This document shows positions 1-10,363 of a stretch of DNA of 64,000 nt, one piece after another. Both the position numbers and the translations under genes were made by a program. The stretch's first letter is position 1. Every line of letters begins with the position of its first letter. The DNA is taken from assembly GCA_037147175.1 (NCBI GenBank), contig JBAWVS010000004.1, forward strand, positions 1-64,000, in the 5' to 3' direction. Source of the DNA: a bacterium (GTDB taxonomy: Bacteria > Cyanobacteriota > Vampirovibrionia > Gastranaerophilales > UBA9971). The notes under the pieces are model-generated. The model saw nothing but the letters and a program-made list of their open reading frames with translations, had not been told where the DNA came from and did not search any database.

Positions 1-901
1 TAATTTCATAATTTTTAAGTTCTTTTAACATTTTTTCAATATGTTTGATTCCATGGTAACTTCTGCTTTTATCATCATAAGCACTAATAACACTACTAAA
101 ACCCTCTGAAATATCAACGGATTTAATTCCAATTTGTTTCAAGGTTTCATCCCAAGTGTATTTAAGAAAGGGAATCCCAATAAATAAATTTGAGTTATTA
201 GGTGTAAACGTCCCATTTAATTTAGAAATCAACGTGTCAACTTGTTTTTCAACACTCTTGGTTCCTTTGGAATTGTCTATTACAAAATCAGCACGGCTTT
301 CTTTTAAGAATTGAGGCATTTGAGAATTTATTCTCTGTATAGCCGTTTCGGGAGTAAGAAAAGAATTTCTGGAAAGTAATCTTTTTAACTGTTCTTGAGG
401 ATCAATTTTTATCAAAACCACATAATCATAATGGCTTTGTTTATTAGTTTCAAACAAAAGTGGATTAAAAATGGCAACATTTTTATTGCTTTTATTTTTT
501 TGAATAAATTCTTCAACTCGTCGTTCTACAGCAGGATGAACTATATCCTCCAAACTTCTTTTCAGTGCCTCATTTTGGAAAACGATATCTCTAATTTTAC
601 TTCTATCTATAAAATCATCATCTTTTAATGAATGAAATCCATAATCAGCAAATATTTTTTTTACATCTTGTATTACAACATTGTCATTGTTATATAGTTC
701 GTGTACAACGTGGTCAACATCTATACAAGGAATACCTTTCTTTTCAAATAGTTCTTGCACGGTAGATTTTCCTGCTGCAATATTTCCCGTAATTGCGAGT
801 GTTCTTGCCGTAAAAAAAATTGAAGAACTTCTATGTCTAATTTCATTCTTTCTTGATATGTTATTTATAACAAAAGAACTTTTAACAGGAGATATAATCA
901 T
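1..901 (-). CDS. coaE: Dephospho-CoA kinase fused to a C-terminal HD-type phosphohydrolase-like domain (cut by window edge)
   Basis: The reverse strand is open from an ATG at 901 to the window edge, so the C-terminus is missing. CoaE phosphorylates dephospho-CoA, the last step of CoA synthesis. About 33 extra N-terminal residues precede the core; the P-loop (ITGNIAAGKST) is near residues 38-47 and a DVDHVVHEL segment follows. The CoaE part seems to end near residue 230. The next 65 residues end in a Y-x-x-K-x-R-x-YHxxxHI pattern, which fits the start of the COG4339 family of predicted HD phosphohydrolases. AAAGG lies 8 nt before the ATG, supporting the long start. One base separates it from the coaD stop, so the two CoA genes are translationally close. 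The kinase call is firm; the HD call rests on a partial domain. Confidence 0.85.
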   Translation of the reverse strand, partial: MIISPVKSSFVINNISRKNEIRHRSSSIFFTARTLAITGNIAAGKSTVQELFEKKGIPCIDVDHVVHELYNNDNVVIQDVKKIFADYGFHSLKDDDFIDRSKIRDIVFQNEALKRSLEDIVHPAVERRVEEFIQKNKSNKNVAIFNPLLFETNKQSHYDYVVLIKIDPQEQLKRLLSRNSFLTPETAIQRINSQMPQFLKESRADFVIDNSKGTKSVEKQVDTLISKLNGTFTPNNSNLFIGIPFLKYTWDETLKQIGIKSVDISEGFSSVISAYDDKSRSYHGIKHIEKMLKELKNYEI

Positions 902-902
902 A

Positions 903-1553
903 TTATTGACCTTTCTGGTGTTTATATAAATATTCTGCAACAGATTGGGGAACGAATTGAGAAATATCCCCATCATTGTTCAGAATTTCACGCACCGCAC
1001 TAGAAGATATGGCGTTATTCTCTGAGCTTGCAGGTAAAAATATTGTTTTCAATTCAGGGTTCAGCCTTCTGTTTATTTCAGAAAGTTGCATCTCGCTATC
1101 AAAGTCCGACACCGTTCTTAAGCCTCTTAACAAGAAACCTGCACCTTTTTCCTTAGCATAATTAGCAGTCAAACCTTTATATGTATCGACTTTAACATTA
1201 TTTAAATCCTCAACGGATTTTTTGATAAGATCAACAGCGTCATCAATAGGGATGTATCTTGTTTTTCTAGGATTCTTTGCGATAAGAACTATAACTTGAT
1301 CAAAAAGCTTTGCGGCGATTTTAAGAATATCCAAGTGCCCCTTGGTAATAGGGTCAAAACTGCCTGCATAAACTGCTGTTGCCTTAACTCCAAATGGCAA
1401 AGTAATACCCTTATTTTTATAAATAGAAAAATCATAGCGACTATCATTTATTTTATTTTGATTAATGTTACTTTGTGACTGGCTTTGTGCTAATTTATTA
1501 CGAGGAAAAACCGGCATTAAGTTTAAATAAGTTTTTTTTATGGCAACATTCAT
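903..1553 (-). CDS. coaD: Phosphopantetheine adenylyltransferase with a 56-residue N-terminal extension
   Basis: CoaD transfers AMP from ATP to 4'-phosphopantetheine, the step before CoaE. The core shows AVYAGSFDPITKGHL (T-x-G-H motif at about residues 70-73) and ISSSAVREIL near the C-terminus, both diagnostic. CoaD proteins are usually about 160 residues and start just before AVYxGSFDP; this one has 216. The extra N-terminus is polar and rich in Q, S and N. The long start is supported by AGGTGG 7 nt upstream of the ATG at 1553, and I see no comparable site at the core boundary. The gene runs directly into coaE. The function of the extension is unknown; CoaE next door also carries one. Confidence 0.93.
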   Translation of the reverse strand: MNVAIKKTYLNLMPVFPRNKLAQSQSQSNINQNKINDSRYDFSIYKNKGITLPFGVKATAVYAGSFDPITKGHLDILKIAAKLFDQVIVLIAKNPRKTRYIPIDDAVDLIKKSVEDLNNVKVDTYKGLTANYAKEKGAGFLLRGLRTVSDFDSEMQLSEINRRLNPELKTIFLPASSENNAISSSAVREILNNDGDISQFVPQSVAEYLYKHQKGQ

Positions 1554-1610
1554 GAAAATCCCACCTTTTAAATTATTTTAAAACTAACAATTGCTTTAAA
1601 ATTCAAACAA

Positions 1611-1643
1611 AAAAATTCATGATATTGTCCGTCATGAATTTTT
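1611..1643 (-). terminator. Rho-independent terminator after the DUF151 gene
   Basis: A perfect 12-bp stem (AAAAATTCATGA with TCATGAATTTTT) encloses a 9-nt loop. Read on the minus strand it is followed by a T run, and it lies about 33 bp past the stop of the gene ending at 1676. Confidence 0.75.
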
Positions 1644-1675
1644 ACAATTCGTTACATCACTAGGACTTCACGGCT

Positions 1676-2203
1676 TTAACTATTTTCCTCGTTAAAGCCT
1701 TCGGGTTTTTCAAAATTTTCTAAAAGATTTTTAAAATCAGAAGGCTTGATGTCATTTACAAACTTTTTAAATTCTTCTGATTCCTGTTCATCTCTTTCTT
1801 CATCTGTAGAAATAGTTCCATCCGCTATAACATTAGGCGTTACAAATATCGGGGCTTTGTTTTTTAAGGCTATAGTTATAGCATCTGATGGTCTTGCATC
1901 TAATTTAAACTTCTCATTCTTTTTGCCTTTAATAAAAATGGTCGCATAATAAGTCGTATCGCTATAATCATTTATTTCTATTTTTTCTACGACAAAAGAG
2001 GACAAATCAAGCAAATTAGAAATCAAATCATGTGTCATTGGTCTTGGAGTTTTAATGTTTTCAAGTTGTCTTATAATTGCACTGGCTTCAGCCTGTCCGA
2101 TCCATATAGGAAGAGCCCTTCTCTTTTCTACATCGTTAAGGACAACAATGGGAGAACCTGATTTGGTATCTATAGCTATTCCCATTACCTGCATTTCAAT
2201 CAT
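1676..2203 (-). CDS. Bifunctional nuclease family protein (DUF151)
   Basis: The 175-residue protein matches the DUF151/BFN family: it opens with MIEMQVMGIAID, followed by LPIWIGQAEASAI and, further on, KLDARPSDAITIAL. Members are small soluble proteins; plant homologues have been reported to have RNase and DNase activity, while the bacterial role is largely unsettled. The tail from about residue 140 is strongly acidic, as in many family members. It lies 68 bp downstream of the PLP decarboxylase gene on the same strand and is followed by a strong terminator, so the two may be co-transcribed. The family call is firm; nuclease activity is inferred. Confidence 0.88.
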   Translation of the reverse strand: MIEMQVMGIAIDTKSGSPIVVLNDVEKRRALPIWIGQAEASAIIRQLENIKTPRPMTHDLISNLLDLSSFVVEKIEINDYSDTTYYATIFIKGKKNEKFKLDARPSDAITIALKNKAPIFVTPNVIADGTISTDEERDEQESEEFKKFVNDIKPSDFKNLLENFEKPEGFNEENS

Positions 2204-2271
2204 AAATTAACTCCATTAAATTTTTATAATTTAATTATACCTCAGTATAACATATTAGCTAAAATTAACGA

Positions 2272-3660
2272 CTAGTCAAGAATGACATCTATTTCCTTTT
2301 TTCCTGCTTCAACTTCGCAAGCAAAAACTTCCAGATGCTCGGGTTTAATTTCTTCTCCTGCGATAATCAAAGGAATGCCAGGAGGATAATTAACGATAGT
2401 TTCTTTTGAAATAAAACCAACTGATTTTGAAATCTCAATTTTTTTGGACTTTTTATAAAAAGCATCAGCAGGGGAATAAATAACTGTCGGTTGTATAAAA
2501 GGCTGCAAAATTGATACATCTTGGGATTTTTGCAGAATTTTTTCAGCTTTAATTAAAGAAAAAGCAAACTTTTCAAGTTTTTTTCTTGTTGTTCCTATTC
2601 CTGTAAGCGCAAGAACACCTTTATTATTATCAAGTTCAAACTCTACATTAAACTTTTTGAACAAGATATCAGAAAGGTTATATCCTGATATGCCGTTTAA
2701 TCCCATAAAAATTTTTGTAGGGTCATGCTGATAATTTTCACAACTTTCCAAAAAATTTATGCCAACATTTTTTTTGATAAAAGATTTTATTTCTTCAATA
2801 TCCTTCAGCAACTCATCAATATTTTGCCGACCTTCTTTTGAATGCAGATATTCTATAGATGCCTCTATGCTTGATAAAATCAAATACGATGGTGAAGTTG
2901 TATTGACCAGATTAAGACTTTGCGACAATTTTTCGAAATTAATTCCGGAATTTTTGCTCAAATGAAGAACTGCTCCCTGAGTAAGACATGATCCTGTCTT
3001 ATGCAAAGACTGGACACAGGCGTCCGCTCCAAGATGAATTGAAGATAACGGCAATTTTTCAGAAAAATTCCATAAAGCGCCATGCGCTTCATCTACAACA
3101 AGAAGAACTTTTTTTTCTTTGCATATTTTTGAAATTGATTCTATATCGGAAACTATACCCTCATAAGTTGGGCTTGTAATCCATACAGCTTTTATCTTTG
3201 GATTTTTTTCAAGTTTTTGCCTTATTTTTTCAGGGTTTATGCAGGAAGGAATATTCCATTCGTTTTCCCACTCAGGACTTATCCAGACAGGATGAGCCCC
3301 TGACAGAGTTAGTGCGCTTATAACGCTTTTATGGACATTTCTTGAAATTAAAACAGAATCCCCTCTGCCGACCGTGGCGAGCATTAACGCAATTATGCCC
3401 GAGGTCGAACCGTTGACGAGATAAAATGTATTTTTACTTCCGTAGATTTCACTTGCTCGAACTAACGAATTTTTTATTATACCTGACGGATTTTGAAGAT
3501 TATCCAGACCTTCAAGCTCAGAGAGGTCTGCTTTAAAAATTTTTTTGCCTACAACTTCTTTATACTCATCTAAAACGCCTTTGCCCCCCGAATGTCCCGG
3601 TGTGGTAAACAAAATCGGTTCATGCCTGATTATTTTATTTATCGCCTGAATAATATACAT
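2272..3660 (-). CDS. Orn/Lys/Arg decarboxylase family PLP enzyme (short form)
   Basis: This fold-type I PLP enzyme decarboxylates a basic amino acid, most likely arginine, lysine or ornithine, feeding polyamine synthesis. Key marks are FTTPGHSGGKG near residue 18, VVDEAHGALW (aspartate near residue 190, which contacts the PLP ring nitrogen) and SLHKTGSCLTQGAVL with the Schiff-base lysine near 221. At 462 residues it belongs to the short class typified by Bacillus SpeA rather than the roughly 710-residue inducible enzymes. The C-terminal part contains YPPGIPLIIAGE, another family signature. The substrate cannot be settled from sequence alone, so I give no symbol. The upstream gap also serves a small plus-strand reading frame. 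Confidence 0.9.
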   Translation of the reverse strand: MYIIQAINKIIRHEPILFTTPGHSGGKGVLDEYKEVVGKKIFKADLSELEGLDNLQNPSGIIKNSLVRASEIYGSKNTFYLVNGSTSGIIALMLATVGRGDSVLISRNVHKSVISALTLSGAHPVWISPEWENEWNIPSCINPEKIRQKLEKNPKIKAVWITSPTYEGIVSDIESISKICKEKKVLLVVDEAHGALWNFSEKLPLSSIHLGADACVQSLHKTGSCLTQGAVLHLSKNSGINFEKLSQSLNLVNTTSPSYLILSSIEASIEYLHSKEGRQNIDELLKDIEEIKSFIKKNVGINFLESCENYQHDPTKIFMGLNGISGYNLSDILFKKFNVEFELDNNKGVLALTGIGTTRKKLEKFAFSLIKAEKILQKSQDVSILQPFIQPTVIYSPADAFYKKSKKIEISKSVGFISKETIVNYPPGIPLIIAGEEIKPEHLEVFACEVEAGKKEIDVILD

Positions 3661-3769
3661 AAACTAGCTCGTCTGTAATTTTATTAAGTCTTCCTGTTTA
3701 ATATTAATGCGTCTAAAAAAAGAGTAACATCCAGATTATAACAAAAATACTTCGGAGGCAAAATTGGGG

Positions 3770-3928
3770 ATGGAAAACAAACTTTTTTTAATAGCCGCCA
3801 TCGGATTTGTACTAAATTTAATTATTATTTCATTTTGCACAACATATTATATTGCTTTCATAAATGACAGCAGCCCTCTAACACACATAAACAGGGCTCA
3901 TTCAGTAATTAATATAAACGGATATTAA
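3770..3928 (+). CDS. Small single-pass membrane protein (52 aa), hypothetical
   Basis: The frame starts at ATG 3770 (a TTG at 3764 is also possible) after a strong GGAGG at 3754-3758. After MENK comes a hydrophobic stretch of about 25 residues (LFLIAAIGFVLNLIIISF and onward), then a short polar tail ending INGY. This looks like a membrane-anchored small protein with the tail on one side. I recognise no family. It is too short for composition to prove coding, so the Shine-Dalgarno site and the clean membrane segment are the only support. Confidence 0.45.
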   Translation: MENKLFLIAAIGFVLNLIIISFCTTYYIAFINDSSPLTHINRAHSVININGY

Positions 3929-4077
3929 GAAATATTAAATAGATTATTTATCCATTATTAATATTTAAATCGTATTTTTTAAAAAACAATTTAAATTTGC
4001 TCAGCAATTTTTTCTCTTCACGTGATTTATAAATTTAGAAATTAAAAATAATTTAATAAAAGAAAAGGAAAACAATT

Positions 4078-4278
4078 ATGGACGCAATTAGATTAGGATC
4101 AGCTATATTTTTACCAAATTTAAATGACAAAGGGTCATATGTAGATGTTTCTAAAGCCAGCAAAATGAAAACCTACCCAGGATCAGACATTATTTCTTTT
4201 TTTAAGGATACTGATGTGCCTTTGGTCAATGTAAGAGGCACAATAGATGACATTAAAAAATTAGATTTAAAAGCATAA
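4078..4278 (+). CDS. Small hypothetical protein (66 aa)
   Basis: A 66-residue frame with AAAGGA placed 8 nt before its ATG. It begins MDAIRLGSAIFLPN and shows no membrane segment or signal peptide. I do not recognise a family. The body is mixed charged and hydrophobic and ends IDDIKKLDLKA, which suggests a small folded soluble protein. Its neighbours are the small membrane protein upstream and ligA 120 bp downstream, with a repeat fragment in between. Start and codon pattern look genuine; the function is unknown. Confidence 0.6.
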   Translation: MDAIRLGSAIFLPNLNDKGSYVDVSKASKMKTYPGSDIISFFKDTDVPLVNVRGTIDDIKKLDLKA

Positions 4279-4327
4279 AAAATCTAATGGCATAACCATT
4301 TTTATAGTAAAATCTTCATAATGTATT

Positions 4328-4366
4328 AGATTGCCGCATCGAACTTTCAGTTCTCCTCGCAATGAC
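4328..4366. repeat. Half copy of palindromic repeat family A
   Basis: The segment GATTGCCGCATCGAAC ... TCTCCTCGCAATGAC matches the right half of the 114-bp elements at 40419-40532 and 48747-48860 with a few changes. The left half (GTCATTGCGAG end) is missing, so this is a decayed remnant. Confidence 0.65.
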
Positions 4367-4383
4367 AAATTTACATACAGTGA

Positions 4384-6435
<2,052 letters not shown>

Positions 6436-6453
6436 TTTTTATCAAGGATGCTT

Positions 6454-6792
6454 ATGAACAAAAATTTCAAAATATTTCAAATACACGGCTTATCAGGACT
6501 TTTATTAGTAGGATTTATTTCAACTTGTCTGTTTTTTGGATTTATCGTCTTTCCTGTCTGGTTAGTTATGGCGGGATGGAATGAAGTAATAGCAACAAGA
6601 CTCCAGGCTCCCATAATAAATTACGTTCAGGCATCTCTTTTATGGGCTTTCGTCATAATCTCAATGTATCTTGTTTTCCGAAACAGTATTTCCATCAAAA
6701 TTCACACTTCTAACGAAGAAATGACAGATGATGAAATAAAAAAAGTTATACATGAAGCTGACGAAATACAGGAAAAAGCTTCAGAAGACTAG
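6454..6792 (+). CDS. Small two-helix membrane protein, hypothetical
   Basis: Two hydrophobic segments (roughly residues 12-40 and 58-76) flank a short loop, followed by a charged cytoplasmic-type tail rich in D and E with a helical pattern (EEMTDDEIKKVIHEADEI). I chose the ATG at 6454 because AAGGA at 6444-6448 overlaps the in-frame ATG at 6448 and spaces properly only to the second ATG. I recognise no family. It follows ligA by 18 bp and may be co-transcribed, though nothing links the functions. Confidence 0.65.
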   Translation: MNKNFKIFQIHGLSGLLLVGFISTCLFFGFIVFPVWLVMAGWNEVIATRLQAPIINYVQASLLWAFVIISMYLVFRNSISIKIHTSNEEMTDDEIKKVIHEADEIQEKASED

Positions 6793-6891
6793 TTTAAATT
6801 AAAATATTTTTACAAAAAAATCCTTTAAATCATCTACGCCGTAAAAAAATAAAACTGCTAAAATAAGGGTTATTAATGTAGGAGAAAATAA

Positions 6892-7056
6892 ATGAGTAGT
6901 GTTCAAATTTGCCCTTTAATCAGCGCAGGAAAAGAAGTTACACAGCTTTGTCTTGAAGAAAACTGTGCCTGGTATCTAAAAAATTATAAAGCATGCAGCG
7001 CATATATCCTTGCTTATGACGCAGCTCTGGATATTAAGAAAAAGCAAACAGGTTAG
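6892..7056 (+). CDS. 54-residue four-cysteine protein, possible metal-binding small protein
   Basis: The frame starts at ATG 6892 behind TAGGAG, 8 nt upstream. It has four cysteines at residues 7, 20, 25 and 35 in the pattern CPL-x10-CLEENCAWY-x7-C. From memory, CPL..C..xCAW..C patterns recur in short unannotated bacterial proteins, and the spacing would suit zinc or an iron-sulfur cluster. No signal peptide or membrane segment is seen. The stop codon lies inside a 10-bp hairpin that probably terminates the transcript. Coding status is well supported; the metal is inference. Confidence 0.7.
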   Translation: MSSVQICPLISAGKEVTQLCLEENCAWYLKNYKACSAYILAYDAALDIKKKQTG

Positions 7057-7072
7057 AAGAATTTCTAACCTG
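7049..7072. terminator. Hairpin between convergent genes
   Basis: A perfect 10-bp stem (CAGGTTAGAA with TTCTAACCTG) encloses a 4-nt loop and overlaps the stop codon of the four-cysteine gene. Only a short T-rich tail follows on either strand, so termination is likely but not certain. Confidence 0.6.
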
Positions 7073-7088
7073 CTTAAATTAAGATTTA

Positions 7089-8702
7089 CTATTTCTTTGT
7101 ATATCTATTAAATAAAGCGTTAGTTTTTTCGAATAATTCTTCTATTGGTATTGTATAATTTTCATCTTTTGTAGCATCTGTCATAACTTGATTGATTTTT
7201 TGATTATATTCAGGCGCGTTACTATTAATATCCATAAACTTTTGCGTTTTACCGTTCAAGGTGATTGCCTTTAGTTCTGAGTTATACTTAAGGTTTTTCA
7301 CTGACTTAACAACTAATGTTTGTCCATTGGGTCCTTTTATTTCAATTGCGTTTAGAGGCTGCCCCTGCCAAATCGATTTGGATATTTTTATTGTACCTTT
7401 AGGCTGTTTTATATAAGTAGCCGTTATATCGCCACTGCTGTTAAACTCAATTCTTCTAATAGGCTCTGTTTTGGCAGCATCAGCATATATAGTCTTTGAA
7501 GCTATTTGTCCATTAGCATGCGTCGTTTCTATAACATTTGGTTCTACTGGCGCTATCGGCTTGGCTGGTGCTGATGGTTGCACAGGTGCTGGAGGTTCGA
7601 CTGGAGCATTTGTTGTTTGCGCTTTGGGCGGAGTCAATAGTTTTTGCGCTTTAGGCGAGGGTAATAGTTTTTGTGTCGTTACCGGATTTGATGATACTTC
7701 CGTATATTCTGTAAACTCTCCTACGGGTGAACCGGAAGTTTTTCCTGCCATTTTTAAGCCTGCTTTAGCGCCTAATAAGGATAATGCTATCCCTGTAGTT
7801 CCTGAACCCATTTCACTATAAGCGTTTTTGGCTTCGTTATCCGTTTTTGCATTATTTGCTTTCATTACTCCTTTAACAAGTTGAGTTGCTCCTATTGCTG
7901 TTCCAACAACAGCTGCCCCTACAATTACGACAGGAGAAGCCACAACAGCTGCCGCTGTAGCGCCTAGAAAACCTGCTGCAGCAGCAGTAACAGCTGCAAC
8001 AGTACCAACTGTTGCAGCTGTTCTGCCAAGACTAAATCCTTTTTCATCACAAAACATTCCTTTAAAAAAGTTTCCAACGCCGCCAACAAATGCTTTTGCT
8101 TTTTCTCCAAAAGATATATTTCCATCATCTTTGCTGTCTGTTGTCTTTGCAGGCTTATTATCTGTAACAACTTTATTTACAACTTTTTCAGGTTTTGCAG
8201 GCAACGCAGCTGCGCTTGCGGCAGCTTCTGTTTGTTTGACTGTAGTTCCAAAAGGTTTTTTGCTGCCACTAGCCTCAACTGCCTTTGCTGATGCAGGGGT
8301 AGTTTTCCCTTCTGATTTTACTTCTGTGGGTTTCACAGCAGATTCTTTAACCGAATCCAAAAGTTTTTTCAAGTTAAATGATTTATCTGCAAACATTTTA
8401 CTCGTGTTATTTTGTTGGATTATTTTTTCGTTTTCAAGATAGGTTTGAAGTTTTTTATCGTCAATTTTTTCATTAGTCAATTTTTCTAAAGCTTGGTCAA
8501 GTTCTTCAAAAGTATACCCATTTTCAATTTTATATTCAAAATCATTGTCATTGATTCCTTTTTTCTGAGCATCTTTTTCTTTTTGTAAATTTTTAAAGAT
8601 AGCATCTTCTACGGTATTTGTTTTTTGCTCTTTGCGAAGATTAGCTCTTGTTTGCCCCCATGACAAACTTGAATCTTGTTTTTTTACACTTTCTAATGCC
8701 AT
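7089..8702 (-). CDS. Large low-complexity protein with an Ala/Gly/Val-rich hydrophobic core, hypothetical
   Basis: About 537 residues from ATG 8702, chosen because GGGGG lies 8 nt upstream; a GTG at 8717 is in frame but badly placed. The N-terminal 180 residues are charged and coiled-coil-like, then K/A/T-rich. Around residues 210-290 lies a long stretch of A, V and G with glycine-zipper spacing, which could span or insert into a membrane. A Pro/Ala/Val-rich repeat region (APVEP, APAKP, APVEP) and a globular-looking C-terminus follow, the latter with a segment like HANGQIASKTIYAD. No signal peptide. I recognise no family. The domain order recalls surface or effector-like proteins, but that is a guess. 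Confidence 0.7.
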   Translation of the reverse strand: MALESVKKQDSSLSWGQTRANLRKEQKTNTVEDAIFKNLQKEKDAQKKGINDNDFEYKIENGYTFEELDQALEKLTNEKIDDKKLQTYLENEKIIQQNNTSKMFADKSFNLKKLLDSVKESAVKPTEVKSEGKTTPASAKAVEASGSKKPFGTTVKQTEAAASAAALPAKPEKVVNKVVTDNKPAKTTDSKDDGNISFGEKAKAFVGGVGNFFKGMFCDEKGFSLGRTAATVGTVAAVTAAAAGFLGATAAAVVASPVVIVGAAVVGTAIGATQLVKGVMKANNAKTDNEAKNAYSEMGSGTTGIALSLLGAKAGLKMAGKTSGSPVGEFTEYTEVSSNPVTTQKLLPSPKAQKLLTPPKAQTTNAPVEPPAPVQPSAPAKPIAPVEPNVIETTHANGQIASKTIYADAAKTEPIRRIEFNSSGDITATYIKQPKGTIKISKSIWQGQPLNAIEIKGPNGQTLVVKSVKNLKYNSELKAITLNGKTQKFMDINSNAPEYNQKINQVMTDATKDENYTIPIEELFEKTNALFNRYTKK

Positions 8703-8957
8703 TCCAAATTCCCCCACGTTCTCTTATTTTTTTATCTCTACCTCTTAAATATATAAAGTATAAAAATAATAAAAAATTGCCATGTTTTTTCTTTTTTATG
8801 CTCAATTATTAAGTTTTTTTAATAATCAACCAAATATTAAATTCAGAATTAAAATCATAATAATAATCTAAAAAAAGTATGACAATTATAAATTTTATTA
8901 ATATAATTAAATTTGTGCATGATTAAAGTTATGCAATAAAAAGAGGTATTATATAAA

Positions 8958-9212
8958 TTGCTTCCATTAATTACAGAAGAGATAAAAGAATCAATACTGG
9001 TAGAAGTTCTTCCTACTGTAGCCGACTGGCGAAAAAAAATGATTCACTACATCAAGGAAGAAAATCCTGAAGTTAACGCATTAATAATAGAATCTGCTCA
9101 ACAGACGAATTTAGACCCTAAGGCGATTGCGCTTGGTGCATATTTAACTTACGTAGCTCTGGAAAAAGCTGATAAAGCAGAACTGAACGTCATTGAAGAC
9201 ATATTGGAATAA
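8958..9212 (+). CDS. Small helical protein upstream of anmK, hypothetical
   Basis: 84 residues from a TTG start, with GAGGT about 10 nt upstream; there is no in-frame ATG near the N-terminus. The protein is predicted helical and acidic, with no membrane segment or known motif. Its stop codon overlaps the anmK start (TAATG), which indicates translational coupling and argues that the frame is real. A role alongside cell-wall sugar recycling is possible only by position. Confidence 0.65.
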   Translation: MLPLITEEIKESILVEVLPTVADWRKKMIHYIKEENPEVNALIIESAQQTNLDPKAIALGAYLTYVALEKADKAELNVIEDILE

Positions 9213-10363
9213 TGGCGGAAGCGTTAAAACCTAAGCTCGTAATAGGATTAATGTCAGGAACTTCTGTTGACGGTATAGATGCATGCCTTGTCAGAATTAA
9301 CTCATTCCCTGATTTTTCGTTTGAAATATTAAGCACTCTTGTTTGGGATTATCCGGAAAATATAAAACAAAATATTTTCAAAATCTTTGAAAATAAAGCC
9401 TCCATCGAAGAAATTTGCTGGATGAATTTTGTTATAGGAGAATATTTTGCTCAAGCGGCTCTGGAAGTAATAAAAAAAGCAGGAATTACTCCCAAAGAAG
9501 TTGATTTAATAGGTTCTCACGGTCAAACTGTTTATCATAAACCGATTGATGAATTTATAAACGGATTTACTAAAAAAAGCACTCTGCAAATAGGCGAATC
9601 TGCAATTATTGCAGAAAGAACAGGAATAACCACTATTTCTGATTTCAGACCGGCAGACATTGCCGCAGGAGGTCAGGGCGCACCGCTCGTGTGCTTTGCC
9701 GATGAAATTCTTTTCAAATCAAGCACAATCTCTAGAGCAATCCAAAATATCGGAGGAATGGCAAATGTTACTGTAATAAGCCCTAATGCCGACATTTTTG
9801 CTTTTGACACCGGGCCGGGAAACGTAATGATTGATTATTGTGCAAGAAAATTTTTCAATCAGGCTTATGATAAAGACGGATTACTTGCAGCAGCGGGGCA
9901 AATTGATGAAAACTGGCTTAATTATCTGCTTGACGAACAATATTATAGCCTAATCCCTCCAAAAACAACGGGGAGAGAGTTATTTTCTCCTGAATATGTA
10001 GAAAAAATGCTCTTAAAAGCACCTCCAAATCCTTACAACATCATGGCAACTATAACTGCCCTGAGCGCAAAAACTATTTTTAATGCTTATGATCAGTTTA
10101 TTTTCCCTAAAACAAAAATTGACGAGCTTATTATAGGTGGAGGCGGAGCTTATAATCCGCAACTCTTGAAAAGGATGGGGAAATATTTCGGAAAATCCGT
10201 AAAAATATTGAGCCACAAAGACTTTGGAGTTTCAGACAAATTCAAGGAAGCTCTGGCTTTTGCTATGTTAGCCTATACTACTTTTTATAAAATTCCAAAT
10301 AACGTGCCTTCCTGCACAGGCGCTAAATACAAAAAAATTCTCGGTAAAATTTCTTATGCATAA
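9212..10363 (+). CDS. anmK: Anhydro-N-acetylmuramic acid kinase
   Basis: AnmK opens and phosphorylates 1,6-anhydro-N-acetylmuramate released from the cell wall, giving MurNAc-6-phosphate for recycling. The family start (GLMSGTSVDGIDACLV, residues 13-28) and the motifs IGSHGQTVYHKP, DFRPADIAAGGQGAPLV, FDTGPGNVMIDY and IGGGGAYNPQLL are all present. 383 residues is a normal length for this ASKHA-fold kinase. It is coupled by a one-base overlap to the small gene upstream, and a weak hairpin follows the stop. Its presence implies a peptidoglycan-recycling route, though no MurQ or lytic enzyme is in the window. Confidence 0.97.
   Translation: MAEALKPKLVIGLMSGTSVDGIDACLVRINSFPDFSFEILSTLVWDYPENIKQNIFKIFENKASIEEICWMNFVIGEYFAQAALEVIKKAGITPKEVDLIGSHGQTVYHKPIDEFINGFTKKSTLQIGESAIIAERTGITTISDFRPADIAAGGQGAPLVCFADEILFKSSTISRAIQNIGGMANVTVISPNADIFAFDTGPGNVMIDYCARKFFNQAYDKDGLLAAAGQIDENWLNYLLDEQYYSLIPPKTTGRELFSPEYVEKMLLKAPPNPYNIMATITALSAKTIFNAYDQFIFPKTKIDELIIGGGGAYNPQLLKRMGKYFGKSVKILSHKDFGVSDKFKEALAFAMLAYTTFYKIPNNVPSCTGAKYKKILGKISYA

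Noticed and set aside
2238-2262. dif-like site in the gap before the DUF151 gene
   Set aside because: Only a few bases agree with the known dif consensus and the two half-sites are not both present.
4328-4366. CRISPR array from the repeated GTCATTGCGAG sequences
   Set aside because: Copies are kilobases apart and there are no regular spacers or cas genes.
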